A DNA stretch of 64,000 nt, taken from assembly GCA_900751785.1 (NCBI GenBank), contig CAADSM010000152.1, positions 1 to 64,000 on the forward strand, read 5' to 3'. Numbering within the stretch: the first letter of the stretch is position 1; each line of letters opens with the position of its first letter. Below the pieces are notes generated by a model. The model was not told the DNA's origin. It saw nothing but the letters and a program-made list of their open reading frames with translations, and did not search any database. Both the position numbers and the translations under genes were made by a program. Origin of the DNA: Lachnospiraceae bacterium. Its GTDB lineage: Bacteria; Bacillota; Clostridia; Lachnospirales; Lachnospiraceae. Positions 1 to 9,180 of the stretch are shown piece after piece.

Positions 1-813
1 AAACAGCCCCCCGGGCGGCCCCGGCGCCCGGTTTGTGTTGCTTTCGCCCGCCGCATTGCGGATCGCGAGAGGCGTCCGATCGTCCGGATCCGCGCTCATC
101 CCGCCTGTACAGACAACAACCTCTGCGCCTTTTTCGATCCACTCGCGGATCGCGCCGGTGACCATGTCGGAGTCATCATTGCACAGAGTATTCCCCAGCA
201 CTTCCATGCCTGCCTCTTCCAGCTTCTCTTTTACGACCGGAGTGAACTGATCCTTGATCCTGCCGTGATAGACCTCACTTCCCGTTGTCACGATGCCGGC
301 TTTCAGCTTCCGGAACGGCAGCAGGGTGAAGATCGGCTCATCACCGCAGATTTCTCTGACGCGGTCCATCTTCTCTTCTTCAATGACAAGAGGAACAACG
401 CGCATTCCAACGATCTTATCCCCCTTCTTCACCGGGAAATCCCCGTGGCGTGAGGCGAGCACCATCTGCCCCATCGCATTCACCGCGTTCAGCTTCTCCC
501 GGTCGATCTTAAGAAGGCCGCTGCACTCTGCTGTCAGCTCGATCTTGCCCTCTTTCGCCTCCGACGCCTTCATGTGCTCTCCCTGGCAGACCTGGCGCAG
601 CACCTCTGCCGCGTCATTTTCATGGAGCATCCCTTCCTGCTTTTCCCACACATAGAGATTCTCTTTCCCCACAGAGAGAAGGACCGGGATATCCTCCTCC
701 GTCACTACATGTCCCTTGCGGAACACCGCATCCTTCGTAACTCCCGGGATGATCTGCGTGATGTCATGACAGAGCACGCTGCCCACTGCATCTTCTGTTC
801 TTATGAGTTTCAT
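1..813 (-). CDS. Molybdopterin-binding (MoeA/CinA-like) protein, 3' end cut by window
   Basis: The minus-strand frame opens at the ATG at 813 and runs without a stop to base 1, so at least 271 residues are present and the C-terminus is outside the window. An AAGGAG ribosome-binding site precedes the ATG. The protein starts MKLIRTEDAVG. After about 180 residues it enters a molybdopterin-binding fold, with KAGIVTTGSEVYHGRIKD and later VVVCTGGMSADPDD, the two motifs typical of MoeA/MogA/CinA domains. Clostridia carry stand-alone proteins of this layout, usually near molybdenum hydroxylase genes, and the exact substrate is not established from sequence. The fold is clear; the assignment to cofactor synthesis rather than cofactor sensing is inferred. 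Nothing upstream suggests an operon with nadE beyond same-strand proximity of 63 bases. Confidence 0.78.
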   Translation of the reverse strand, partial: MKLIRTEDAVGSVLCHDITQIIPGVTKDAVFRKGHVVTEEDIPVLLSVGKENLYVWEKQEGMLHENDAAEVLRQVCQGEHMKASEAKEGKIELTAECSGLLKIDREKLNAVNAMGQMVLASRHGDFPVKKGDKIVGMRVVPLVIEEEKMDRVREICGDEPIFTLLPFRKLKAGIVTTGSEVYHGRIKDQFTPVVKEKLEEAGMEVLGNTLCNDDSDMVTGAIREWIEKGAEVVVCTGGMSADPDDRTPLAIRNAAGESNTNRAPGPPGGLF

Positions 814-876
814 ATATACCAGCTCCTTCAGCAAAAGCGGCCTCTAAAAAATGTTCGCTCACTCGCAGCCGCTCTC

Positions 877-2802
877 TTAATCCTCCATCAGTGAAATATT
901 TCCCAGATCCTTCAGCCACACTGCCACGCACGCGTCGCTCGGCATCCTCCAGTCGCCCCTCGGAGAGAGCGCGACCGTACCGATCTTCGGGCCGTCCGGC
1001 AGACAGGAGCGCTTGAACTGCTGGGAGAAGAATCTCCTGCAGAATGTCTCAAGCCATTTCAGGATCGTCACATTGTCATACTCCTCTTGGAACGCCGTCT
1101 CGGCAAGGCGGAATATCTTGCTCGGCTCATAGCCGAAACGCAGCATGTAGTAGAGGAAGAAATCATGCAGCTCATAGGGTCCCACCAGATCCTCCGTCCT
1201 CTGGGCGATATCCCCGTCCTTCGGCGGCAGCAGCTCCGGGCTGACGGGTGTGTCCAGCACATCATAGAGCACGCGCTTCAGCTCCTTGTCCTCTGTTTCG
1301 TCCGCAGCATATTTGACAAGATGGCGCACCAGCGTCTTCGGCACAGATGCATTGACGCCGTACATGGACATATGGTCCCCGTTGTAGGTCGCCCAGCCGA
1401 GAGCCAGCTCCGACATATCCCCTGTGCCGATCACCATCCCGCCGGTGCGGTTTGCAATATCCATGAGCACCTGGGTGCGCTCCCGCGCCTGAGAGTTTTC
1501 ATAGGTCACATCATGATTTTCCGGATCCTGCCCGATATCCCGGAAATGGATGTTCACCGCGTCCGCGATCCGCACCTCCTTCAGCGTGGCACCTGTCTTC
1601 CTGGACATCTCACAGGCATTGTGATACGTCCTGTCCGTCGTGCCGAAGCAGGGCATGGTCACCGCGATGATATCTTTCTTGTCGCGCCCCAGCATATCGA
1701 ATGCGCGCGCTGTCACAAGGAGGGCAAGTGTGGAGTCAAGTCCTCCCGAGATCCCCACGACGGCAGTCTTCGAGTGGGTGTGCGCAAGACGTTTCTTCAG
1801 CCCCATCGCCTGGATCGTCAGGATCTCCTCGCAGCGCTGGGCTCTCGCCTGATCATCAGACGGAACAAATGGCCTCTTCGGAAATGTACGGGTGAGCTCG
1901 GTCTTCCCGCTCTCGATATAAAACGGCACCCGGATCAGGGTCCTCTCTCCCTCGCTCTGGAATGTCGTATTCTTCCTTCTCTCTGCCACAATCCGGCGGA
2001 TATCCAGCTCTGAGTAGATGATCTCATTGTGATAGCGCTGCGCTTCCTTGAGGATCGTGCCGTTCTCAGCTATGATGTTGTGGCCGCCGAACACAAGATC
2101 TGTAGTAGATTCTCCCTCTCCGGCGTTGGCATAGACATACCCCGCGATCAGACGCGCCGACTGCCCGGAGATAAGCTCCCTGCGGTAAGTATCCTTTCCA
2201 ATGGTCTCATCGCTGGCAGAGCAGTTGACGATCACAGTCGCCCCCTCCAGCGCCGCTCCGATGCTCGGCGGGATCGGAGACCACACATCCTCACAGATCT
2301 CCGCGGACACGATCAGATTCTCCATAGCGGTCGCCTGGAAAAGAATCTGGGGACCGAAGGGGATCCTGTCGCCCTCGAAGGAAATATATCCTGCCTCGGA
2401 GGGGCCCGGCGTGAGCTGGCGCATCTCGTAGAACTCTCCGTAATTGGGAAGGAAGGTCTTTGTCGTCAGACCGATGATCTTCCCTCTGTTCAGCGCCGCC
2501 GCCACATTGTACAGCTTGCCCTCGATATCCAGCGGTACGCCGACGAACACAAGGATATCCTTGTCCGCCGTGAACTCTGCGAGCTCGAGTACCGCTCTCC
2601 TCGCCGCCTCCAGCAGGACGTCGTGTGTGAACAGATCGCCGCACGTATATCCCGTCACGCAGAGCTCCGGGAATACAAGGATCTTCGTTCCGTTCCCGCA
2701 CGCCTCCGCAATATCTTCCCGTATTTTTTCCGTGTTATAAGCCACGTCCGCCACCCGGATATCGGGAGTCGCCGCAGCAACCTTGACAAACCCATGTTTC
2801 AT
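877..2802 (-). CDS. nadE: Glutamine-dependent NAD+ synthetase
   Basis: The 641-residue cytoplasmic protein makes NAD+ from deamido-NAD+ with ATP and glutamine. The N-terminal nitrilase-type glutaminase domain shows the Glu-Lys-Cys triad in FPELCVTGYTCGDLF, KTFLPNYGEFYE and SAEICEDVWSP. Ammonia is passed to the C-terminal synthetase domain, which carries the ATP-pyrophosphatase P-loop GISGGLDSTLALL near residue 360 and, later, GTGDMSELALGWATYNGD. The length matches the long two-domain NadE class. The start at 2802 (MKHGFVKVAAATP) is the natural beginning of the nitrilase domain. It is followed on the same strand by the molybdopterin-binding gene. No regulatory site is obvious in front of it. 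Identification is secure. Confidence 0.96.
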   Translation of the reverse strand: MKHGFVKVAAATPDIRVADVAYNTEKIREDIAEACGNGTKILVFPELCVTGYTCGDLFTHDVLLEAARRAVLELAEFTADKDILVFVGVPLDIEGKLYNVAAALNRGKIIGLTTKTFLPNYGEFYEMRQLTPGPSEAGYISFEGDRIPFGPQILFQATAMENLIVSAEICEDVWSPIPPSIGAALEGATVIVNCSASDETIGKDTYRRELISGQSARLIAGYVYANAGEGESTTDLVFGGHNIIAENGTILKEAQRYHNEIIYSELDIRRIVAERRKNTTFQSEGERTLIRVPFYIESGKTELTRTFPKRPFVPSDDQARAQRCEEILTIQAMGLKKRLAHTHSKTAVVGISGGLDSTLALLVTARAFDMLGRDKKDIIAVTMPCFGTTDRTYHNACEMSRKTGATLKEVRIADAVNIHFRDIGQDPENHDVTYENSQARERTQVLMDIANRTGGMVIGTGDMSELALGWATYNGDHMSMYGVNASVPKTLVRHLVKYAADETEDKELKRVLYDVLDTPVSPELLPPKDGDIAQRTEDLVGPYELHDFFLYYMLRFGYEPSKIFRLAETAFQEEYDNVTILKWLETFCRRFFSQQFKRSCLPDGPKIGTVALSPRGDWRMPSDACVAVWLKDLGNISLMED

Positions 2803-2937
2803 ATTCCGATTCCACCTTCCCGCCTGCTGCCCGCAGACTGATCTTTCCGCGGTACGAACCGCACTCTTCTATGACTCGCAGCCGTGATGCGTCTGGTTTT
2901 CCATGACGCACATTCCGCCGGCCCTGATCCGCATTTC

Positions 2938-3813
2938 CTAGCGGCTCTTTTTCAGGAGCCCTTTCAGCTCATCTACCGTATACTTGTACGACGTATTGCA
3001 GAAATGACATTTCACCTCAATATCCTCGCCGTCGTCGATCATAGACTGGATATCCTTTTTCCCGATGCTGATGATCGCCTTCTCGATCCGCTCCTTGGAG
3101 CAGTTGCAGTAGAACTTCGCCGGGAGCGTATCCGTGATCTCCGGCTCCAGCCCTTCCAGCACCTGGGAGAGCATCTCCTCCGGTGTGTGCCCGTTATCCA
3201 GCATGGACGTTACGGACTGGATGTTCTGGATATTCTGCTCCAGCCTGTTCAGCACCTCATCTTCGATAAACGGCATGACCTGCACGATAAATCCTCCCGC
3301 GCAGCGCACAGTATTGTTCTTCTCCATCAGGACGCCCAGGCCGACAGAGGACGGCACCTGCTCTGAGGTTGCAAAATAATAGGTGAGGTCCTCCGCAATC
3401 TCGCCGGTCTGAAGGATCGTCTGTCCGGAGTAAGGCTCTTTCAGCCCCATGTCCTTGATCACTGTGAGGACGCCCTGCCCCAGGGCTCCGCCCACATCCA
3501 GCTTGCCGTTCTTCGGCGGCAGGATCACATCCGGATTGTGCACATAGCCTTTCACATTCCCCTGGCTGTCCGCCGTCACCGTAAGCCCTCCGATCGGCCC
3601 GGAGCACTTGATCTGGAGCGTCAGCATATCGTCCGGATTCTTCATCATGCTCCCCATCATCACACCGCCTGTAAGCAGGCGTCCCAATGCCGCCGTCGCC
3701 ACCGGGCTGGTGCCATGGCGCTGCCTCGCCTCCTCTACAAGCTCTGTCGTCACTGCGGCAAATGCCCTGATCTGCGTGTTCGCCGCCGCTGCTCTTACAA
3801 TATAGTCTTCCAT
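2938..3813 (-). CDS. hslO: Hsp33 redox-regulated chaperone
   Basis: The 291-residue cytoplasmic holdase is activated by oxidation. The N-terminal domain begins MEDYIVRAAAANTQIRAF and contains the conserved GPIGGLTVTAD and GNVKGYV segments. The C-terminal redox switch has four zinc-ligand cysteines at 236, 238, 269 and 272, in the CxC...CxxC pattern expected of the family, so the switch is intact. A GGAGAG ribosome-binding site precedes the ATG at 3813. The gene starts 19 bases after the methyltransferase stop, suggesting a two-gene transcript. Identification is secure. Confidence 0.96.
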   Translation of the reverse strand: MEDYIVRAAAANTQIRAFAAVTTELVEEARQRHGTSPVATAALGRLLTGGVMMGSMMKNPDDMLTLQIKCSGPIGGLTVTADSQGNVKGYVHNPDVILPPKNGKLDVGGALGQGVLTVIKDMGLKEPYSGQTILQTGEIAEDLTYYFATSEQVPSSVGLGVLMEKNNTVRCAGGFIVQVMPFIEDEVLNRLEQNIQNIQSVTSMLDNGHTPEEMLSQVLEGLEPEITDTLPAKFYCNCSKERIEKAIISIGKKDIQSMIDDGEDIEVKCHFCNTSYKYTVDELKGLLKKSR

Positions 3814-3832
3814 TTTTCTCTCTCCGTTTCAC

Positions 3833-4615
3833 TTATCTGTTATCTGTTTTTCCTGATTCTCTTGCGATCACATAGATGCGCTCGCTCTCTTCCCCCGGTG
3901 CATCGCGGGTAAATGCATCGTATGCAGTTACGTACTCAAGGCCCGATGAGCGGAGCAGGTCCTTTATCTCTTCCAGCGTATACCCCCTCTGATAGTGGGT
4001 CTCCTGGTATTTCCGGTACAGCTCTCTCCCTGCGCACGAGGCATCCTCATCCCGGATAAAGAGCGTCAGGTCATACTCATTGATCCTCTCCTCCTCATAA
4101 TAACAGTTGTCCCAGATGAAGCTGCAGTCCCCGCGGTCCTCCGCGATCGTCTGCTCCCCGAGTATCTCCCGGTATTTATAATCTGTGTTAAAATCAAAAA
4201 TAAATACCCCGCCCGGGTCAAGATAATTGTTCACCAGACGGAACACCTCCGTCAGCTCCTCCGGCTCCGTGATATAGTTCACGGAATCGCAGACACTCAC
4301 CGCTGCCCTCACTGTCCCGTAGAGCTCAAACTCCCTCATATCCTGCAGCAGGTAGAGGATATCATGTCCGGATGCGATCTTTTTGTCCATCGCCAGCTCC
4401 AGCATATCCTCAGAGTTATCCACCCCGATCATATCATATCCGTACCCTGCCAGGATCTCCGTCATGGCACCCGTGCCGCAGCCCAGATCAACGACAAGGC
4501 CCGACTCCGCCCCGTATTCCTTCAGCAGGCCGCGCAGGTACTCCCCCCACTCTTCATAGGGGACATTATCCATAAATATGTCATAAACCGATGCAAAACT
4601 GGTATATGCTTCCAT
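3833..4615 (-). CDS. Class I SAM-dependent methyltransferase
   Basis: The 260-residue protein carries the S-adenosylmethionine-binding motif VVDLGCGTGAMTEIL near residue 42, a downstream acidic residue in MIGVDNSEDML and the strand GVFIFDFNTDYKY, giving a Rossmann-type methyltransferase core. It resembles the small-molecule/YqeM-like methyltransferases found beside housekeeping genes in Firmicutes, but the substrate cannot be read from the sequence. A GGGAGG ribosome-binding site lies just before the ATG at 4615. It sits immediately upstream of hslO, probably in the same transcript, and is divergent from the OPT transporter. The 147-base gap between these two divergent genes holds the promoters. 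Confidence 0.85.
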   Translation of the reverse strand: MEAYTSFASVYDIFMDNVPYEEWGEYLRGLLKEYGAESGLVVDLGCGTGAMTEILAGYGYDMIGVDNSEDMLELAMDKKIASGHDILYLLQDMREFELYGTVRAAVSVCDSVNYITEPEELTEVFRLVNNYLDPGGVFIFDFNTDYKYREILGEQTIAEDRGDCSFIWDNCYYEEERINEYDLTLFIRDEDASCAGRELYRKYQETHYQRGYTLEEIKDLLRSSGLEYVTAYDAFTRDAPGEESERIYVIARESGKTDNR

Positions 4616-4697
4616 TCAAATTCCTCCCGTAATCCAAAGTTTAACACATTATTCCACTAAATTGTACATTTTTTTACTTCCTTTTCTTTCTACTTAG

Positions 4698-4706
4698 TGA
4701 TATAAT
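4698..4706 (+). promoter_or_regulatory. Extended -10 promoter for the OPT transporter
   Basis: The sequence TGATATAAT at 4698-4706 is a perfect TATAAT box with the TG extension, 57 bases before the transporter start codon. No good -35 box is visible at the usual spacing, which fits an extended -10 promoter. The surrounding segment is AT-rich. Confidence 0.5.
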
Positions 4707-4762
4707 TTTAAGGCTGTGTTAAAAAAACGTTAAAAAACAAAAGAAAGGAATGAAAAAGTTCA

Positions 4763-6640
4763 ATGGACAACAAGAATGAGTTCAAACCGTATATTCCGGC
4801 GGACAAGATCGTACCGGAATTTACAGTCACCTCTGTCCTGATCGGCTGTATCCTCGCCGTCGTATTCGGCGCGGCGAATGCTTACCTCGGACTTCTCGTC
4901 GGTATGACAGTATCTGCGTCAATCCCGGCGGCCGTTATCTCAATGGGTATCATCCGCATCATTCTCCGCAGGGATTCGATCCTGGAGAACAACATGGTAC
5001 AGACGATCGGTTCTGCCGGCGAGTCACTCGCGGCAGGCGCGATCTTCACTCTGCCCGCATTATTCTTATGGGCTGAGGAAGGAAAGATCGAATTTCCAAG
5101 TATCCTGACAATTTTCCTCATCGCACTGTTCGGCGGTATCCTCGGAGTATGCTTCATGGTTCCGCTCCGTCAGGCACTTATCGTCGAGGAACACGGCACA
5201 CTTCCCTTCCCGGAAGGAACCGCATGTGCGGAAGTCCTTCTCGCAGGAGAGGAAGGCGGAAGCAAAGCAGGATCCGTCTTCAAAGGACTCGGCATTGCTG
5301 CCGTATACAAATTTATTGCAGACGGTCTGGGATTCTTCCCGAGCGAGATCGGATATGCATTTAAAGGATTCGCAGGTTCCCAGATCGGGATCCAGGTGCT
5401 CCCGTCACTTGCAGGCGTCGGCTTCATCTGCGGACCGAAGATCTCCAGCTACATGCTGGCAGGCGGTACATTAAGCTGGTTCGTCCTTATGCCGGCGATC
5501 GCGCTGTTCGGCGGAGACGCCGTGATCTTCCCGGGAGAGGATCCGATCTCTTCCCTGGCACCGGCTGATCTCTGGGGGACTTATATCAAATATATCGGCG
5601 CAGGTGCCGTTGCAGCCGGAGGACTGATCAGCCTGATCAAGACCTTCCCTCTGATCATCCGCACATTCAAGCAGGCAATGCAGAGCATGTCCAAAAAACA
5701 TGCGAATGCAAATACGGTCCGTACACAGCAGGATCTTCCAATGCCTCTTCTGCTTGGGATGATCCTGGTGATCGTAATCCTGATCTGGCTCGTGCCTACC
5801 TTCCCGGTAAACCCGATCGGCGCCCTGATCATCGTGGTCTTCGGATTCTTCTTTGCATCCGTTTCCTCCCGTATGGTCGGACTGATCGGCTCATCCAACA
5901 ACCCGGTATCCGGTATGGCGATCGCCACACTGATCATCGCAACTCTTCTTCTGAAGGTGACCGGAACCGACGGCACAACAGGCATGGTCGGAGCGATCGC
6001 CATCGGCGGTATCATCTGTATCGTCGCTGCCATCGCCGGAGACACATCTCAGGACCTGAAGACCGGATTTATCGTAGGCGCTACGCCGAAGAAACAGCAG
6101 ATCGGCGAGATGCTCGGCGTTGTCGTGTCTGCAGCTGCGATCGGATTCGTGCTCTACCTCCTGAACGAGGCATGGGGATACGGAACCGAGAAAATTCCTG
6201 CCGCACAGGCTACTATGATGAAAATGCTCGTAGAGGGTATCATGGATGCAAATCTTCCGTGGGCTCTGATCCTCATCGGTGTATTTGTAGCTGTTGTTGC
6301 TGAGATCCTTAAAATACCGGTAATGCCGTTCGCAGTCGGCATGTACCTGCCGTTCAGCTTAAGTGCTGGAATCATGGCGGGCGGAGCCGTACGATTCATC
6401 GTAGAGAAGCTCAAAGGCACTGACGCAGAGAAGAAAGAGCGCGGCGACCGCGGCGTACTGTTCACATCCGGTCTTATCGCCGGAGAAGGTATTATGGGTA
6501 TCATACTTGCCGTCCTGGCTGTTATCGGCGTGGATTCCGCGATCAAGCTGGACTTCTCACTTCCGCAGATCGGAAGCCTGATCATCTTCATCGTCCTTCT
6601 GTTCTACCTGTACAGAGTATGTATGAAGAAAGAGAAATAA
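4763..6640 (+). CDS. OPT-family oligopeptide transporter
   Basis: The 625-residue polytopic inner-membrane protein has more than a dozen hydrophobic spans. Its opening, IPEFTVTSVLIGCILAVVFGAANAYLGLLVGMTVSASIP, spread over residues 17-55, is typical of the bacterial oligopeptide-transporter (OPT) family. Supporting features are an EGTACAEVLLAGEEGG segment (about residue 150) and a late segment rich in proline and glycine (KIPVMPFAVGMYLPF). Family members are proton-coupled importers of short peptides or metal chelates, and the substrate here is unknown. A hairpin terminator follows at 6672. It lies upstream of the PqqD-like gene but is separated from it by the terminator. Confidence 0.92.
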   Translation: MDNKNEFKPYIPADKIVPEFTVTSVLIGCILAVVFGAANAYLGLLVGMTVSASIPAAVISMGIIRIILRRDSILENNMVQTIGSAGESLAAGAIFTLPALFLWAEEGKIEFPSILTIFLIALFGGILGVCFMVPLRQALIVEEHGTLPFPEGTACAEVLLAGEEGGSKAGSVFKGLGIAAVYKFIADGLGFFPSEIGYAFKGFAGSQIGIQVLPSLAGVGFICGPKISSYMLAGGTLSWFVLMPAIALFGGDAVIFPGEDPISSLAPADLWGTYIKYIGAGAVAAGGLISLIKTFPLIIRTFKQAMQSMSKKHANANTVRTQQDLPMPLLLGMILVIVILIWLVPTFPVNPIGALIIVVFGFFFASVSSRMVGLIGSSNNPVSGMAIATLIIATLLLKVTGTDGTTGMVGAIAIGGIICIVAAIAGDTSQDLKTGFIVGATPKKQQIGEMLGVVVSAAAIGFVLYLLNEAWGYGTEKIPAAQATMMKMLVEGIMDANLPWALILIGVFVAVVAEILKIPVMPFAVGMYLPFSLSAGIMAGGAVRFIVEKLKGTDAEKKERGDRGVLFTSGLIAGEGIMGIILAVLAVIGVDSAIKLDFSLPQIGSLIIFIVLLFYLYRVCMKKEK

Positions 6641-6671
6641 TTTAACATTTAACGTTTTTCAGCATTTAGTC

Positions 6672-6700
6672 GCAGCCTGCTGCTTGCAGGCTGCTTCTTT
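6672..6700 (+). terminator. Terminator after the OPT transporter
   Basis: A nine-base-pair GC-rich stem (6672-6680 with 6686-6694, five-base loop) is followed by a short T-rich run. It separates the OPT gene from the downstream PqqD-like gene. Confidence 0.75.
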
Positions 6701-6814
6701 ATAGGTTAAAGTATTCATGGATATGAAGTTTCTGATAATCAGAATATCAACCAAAGGGCCGTCAGGGGGAATCCCGGCGGGCACAGAAGTTTAAAAGGAG
6801 GACCTGATACGCGA

Positions 6815-7171
6815 ATGAAAGAAAAACAGTCAAAGAACTATTTGGACTATGTCCCGATAAAAAACCCGGAGATCCAATACCATACAGACGAAAAAGGTAT
6901 CGTTACAGTAGAGATCGAGTGGAAGGGCTTCTATCACAGGATCGCGCAGCGCTTTTTCCACCGTCCAAGAGTGAGCGATATCAAACTGGATACCTACGGC
7001 AGCTTTGTCTGGCTCATCATTGATGACGCCAGCGACGTACATCAGCTGTCAAAAAAGCTGGATGAACAGTTCCCCGGCATGGAGAAATCTCTTTCACGGC
7101 TCATCAAGTTCCTTGAGATCCTCCACGACAACAAACTGATCCGCTGGAAAGGAGAAAAATGGAAACAATAA
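6815..7171 (+). CDS. PqqD-family (RiPP recognition element-like) protein
   Basis: The 118-residue cytoplasmic protein has the layout of PqqD-like domains. A beta-rich first half (KGIVTVEIEWKGFYHRIAQRFF) is followed by a strongly predicted helical half with the conserved pattern GSFVWLIIDDASDVHQLSKKL and a positively charged tail. PqqD domains bind leader peptides of ribosomally made peptides in RiPP systems, but stand-alone copies in Firmicutes are common and their job is unknown. No radical SAM enzyme or precursor peptide is visible within 7 kb. The gene overlaps the next by 13 bases, so the two are translationally coupled. AGGAGG lies rather far (13 bases) from the ATG at 6815. Confidence 0.75.
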   Translation: MKEKQSKNYLDYVPIKNPEIQYHTDEKGIVTVEIEWKGFYHRIAQRFFHRPRVSDIKLDTYGSFVWLIIDDASDVHQLSKKLDEQFPGMEKSLSRLIKFLEILHDNKLIRWKGEKWKQ

Positions 7172-7515
7172 TTCATTACATCCCTTATGTACTGCTGTTC
7201 GCCCTCGCCACTGCGATCATCTACGCGTGGGGGCTGTGGCGCACCATGAAACAGCAGCAGGATCTGTCGAACATGCTCTCTGCAAAAGGGGTCGCAATAA
7301 TAAAAAAAACGCTCCGCAAAAACGGAGCAATGACCCGCCATGATCTTGAACCCGTGGTAAAGGATCTGACTGCGAAGCAGCCGTTCAGCAGGGAGCAGAT
7401 CGCCGTCACGGACCCGAAACAATTCCTCGATTCCGTTCTGCCCTATATGGTAAAGCAGAGGATCATCACAGAGGAAAAAGAAAACGGCAGGACCGTATAT
7501 CGGTTAAACAAATAA
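7159..7515 (+). CDS. Small membrane-anchored protein of unknown function
   Basis: I do not recognise this 118-residue protein. Residues 4-26 form one hydrophobic segment (IIHYIPYVLLFALATAIIYAW). The rest is a soluble, basic region that reads like a winged-helix-type fold, with helices around KGVAIIKKTLRKNGAMTRHDLEPVVKDL and an ending resembling a wing (RIITEEKENGRTVYRLN). It overlaps the end of the PqqD-like gene by 13 bases in another frame, which implies coupled translation and a shared role. A strong hairpin terminator follows at once. The gene may be a membrane anchor for the PqqD-like partner, but that is only a guess from position. Confidence 0.6.
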   Translation: METIIHYIPYVLLFALATAIIYAWGLWRTMKQQQDLSNMLSAKGVAIIKKTLRKNGAMTRHDLEPVVKDLTAKQPFSREQIAVTDPKQFLDSVLPYMVKQRIITEEKENGRTVYRLNK

Positions 7516-7518
7516 AAG

Positions 7519-7567
7519 TCCGCTTCATCAGGTGTATTTTTATAATATATCTGATGAAGCGGATTCT
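7519..7567. terminator. Bidirectional terminator between the small-membrane-protein gene and pepD
   Basis: A perfect 13-base-pair stem (7519-7531 with 7551-7563) with a 19-base AT-rich loop is flanked by T-rich tracts in both directions. It can end transcription from the plus-strand pair and from pepD. Confidence 0.85.
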
Positions 7568-7576
7568 TTTGTATTA

Positions 7577-9034
7577 TTATTCAGCTAATCTTCTGAGCAC
7601 ATCCTTCAGCAGCTTGTAAAATCTCTCAAAGGAATCAAGCGGGAGATTTTCTTCCGGCGTATGCACATTGTACAGCGTCGGTCCCACTGCGATCGCGTCA
7701 AGTCCCGGGATCGCGTCAGAGAACAGACCGCACTCCAGCCCTGCATGGAGCGCCTCTGTCCTGAGCTCCTCGCCGAACAGCTCGCGGTAGCTCTCGCAGA
7801 ACACTTCACGCACAGGCGACTCTTCCCTGTAGCTCCATCCCGGATATTCTCCGCTGTACTCAGCTGTGAATCCGAAGGTGTCTGCCAGAAGACCGATGCG
7901 CGCCTTCATCTCTTCCTGGAGCGATGCGACCGAGGATCGAGGCGAGAATACGATCACAAGCCGGTTTTCCTCAGAGCGCACAACTCCCATATTGACCGAT
8001 ACCACGACAAAACCATCCAGCTTCATGTTACGGCTCTGCACCCCGTTCGGCGCCAGATACATTGCCGAGATGAACGCCCTGGCGTCTTCTCCCGGTATCG
8101 CCTCTGCTGTCCTTCCCTCCTCAGAAGAAATCTCGCATGCGAAGTTCTCCTCATAAGGCGTGATCTCGTCTGCCAGCGTCTCAGCAAGGCTGCATGCCAG
8201 CTCTTCCGCCTTTTTCGCTTCCTCTGCATCCGCATAGATCAGAGACGCGGTACACTCTCTCGGGATGGCGTTGTCTTTATTACCGCCGTCAAAAGATACC
8301 AGCTTTCCGTCTGTAGCCTTCATGAGCTGATATACGACCCTTGCCATGGTGCAGATCGCATTCTGGCGCTCTTTATCGATATCTGTGCCGGAATGGCCTC
8401 CTTTAAGCCCCGAGATCTCAATGGTGAGGAGAGTCCCCTCTGCTGCCTCTCTCTTGATCGGTCTCGAACACTCCACACGGAGTCCGCCTGCGCAGCTGAT
8501 CGTCGCCACGCCCTCTTCCTCAGAATCCATGTTGATCATCGTGCGCGCGGAGATCTGAGACTTGTCAAGCGCCCTCGCTCCGTTGAGTCCGATCTCCTCC
8601 TCTGTCGTGAACACACACTCTACCGGCGGATGCACGATGTCTTCGTCGTCGAGCACCATCATCATGAGCGCAACTGCAACACCGTTGTCAGAGCCGAGCG
8701 TCGTTCCGTTCGCAGTGAGCACACCGTCCTTCACGACAAGGTCGATGCCATCTTTCTCAAAATCGTGCTCCACGCCCGCGATCTTCTCGCACACCATGTC
8801 GATATGCCCCTGGAGCATGACTGCCGGGCGGTCCTCCGCGCCCTTGCTCCCGCCTTTCTTGATGATCACGTTGTACGCTTCATCCTGATACACCCACAGT
8901 CCTCTGTCCTTTGCAAACTTTACAAGATAGTCGCTGATCCCTTTCTCGTTTTTCGATCCTCTCGGGATCGCACTGATCTCTTCAAAAAAATGAAATAATT
9001 TTTCCGGCTTATAGCCCGTGATCTTATACTCCAT
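7577..9034 (-). CDS. pepD: Aminoacyl-histidine dipeptidase (peptidase D, M20 family)
   Basis: The 485-residue cytosolic metallopeptidase hydrolyses Xaa-His and other dipeptides. The M20 fold is clear. The opening is FFEEISAIPRGSKNEKGISDYL. The first metal-binding histidine is in LQGHIDMVCEK and the bridging aspartate in GSDNGVAVA. The catalytic and metal glutamates are in FTTEEEIGLNGA. A later histidine lies in the dimerisation/substrate domain (GLKGGHSGTDI). The C-terminal GPTLYNVHTPEENL holds the final metal histidine. Length and motif order match PepD. GAGG precedes the ATG at 9034. It is transcribed alone, convergent with the plus-strand pair and divergent from the M-box/mgtE unit. Confidence 0.95.
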   Translation of the reverse strand: MEYKITGYKPEKLFHFFEEISAIPRGSKNEKGISDYLVKFAKDRGLWVYQDEAYNVIIKKGGSKGAEDRPAVMLQGHIDMVCEKIAGVEHDFEKDGIDLVVKDGVLTANGTTLGSDNGVAVALMMMVLDDEDIVHPPVECVFTTEEEIGLNGARALDKSQISARTMINMDSEEEGVATISCAGGLRVECSRPIKREAAEGTLLTIEISGLKGGHSGTDIDKERQNAICTMARVVYQLMKATDGKLVSFDGGNKDNAIPRECTASLIYADAEEAKKAEELACSLAETLADEITPYEENFACEISSEEGRTAEAIPGEDARAFISAMYLAPNGVQSRNMKLDGFVVVSVNMGVVRSEENRLVIVFSPRSSVASLQEEMKARIGLLADTFGFTAEYSGEYPGWSYREESPVREVFCESYRELFGEELRTEALHAGLECGLFSDAIPGLDAIAVGPTLYNVHTPEENLPLDSFERFYKLLKDVLRRLAE

Positions 9035-9145
9035 GATCTGATCCTCTTTCCATGATTGTTTTCGGAATCCGTTTTCCTGATCCCATTATTTAATTATAAC
9101 AGATTCCGCTCTAAAAATCACCTGTCAGAAGAAAATGATTTTAGC

Positions 9146-9174
9146 TTGACAACACGGAATCCGTGAACTACAAT
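9146..9174 (+). promoter_or_regulatory. Sigma-A promoter of the M-box/mgtE unit
   Basis: TTGACA at 9146-9151 and TACAAT at 9169-9174 are separated by 17 bases. Transcription would begin about 9181, just before the riboswitch. Confidence 0.85.
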
Positions 9175-9180
9175 AGTCAC

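Noticed and set aside
7577-9034. Long plus-strand frame opposite pepD (7661-8998)
   Set aside because: It is the mirror frame of a clearly real M20 peptidase and lacks a ribosome-binding site and motifs.
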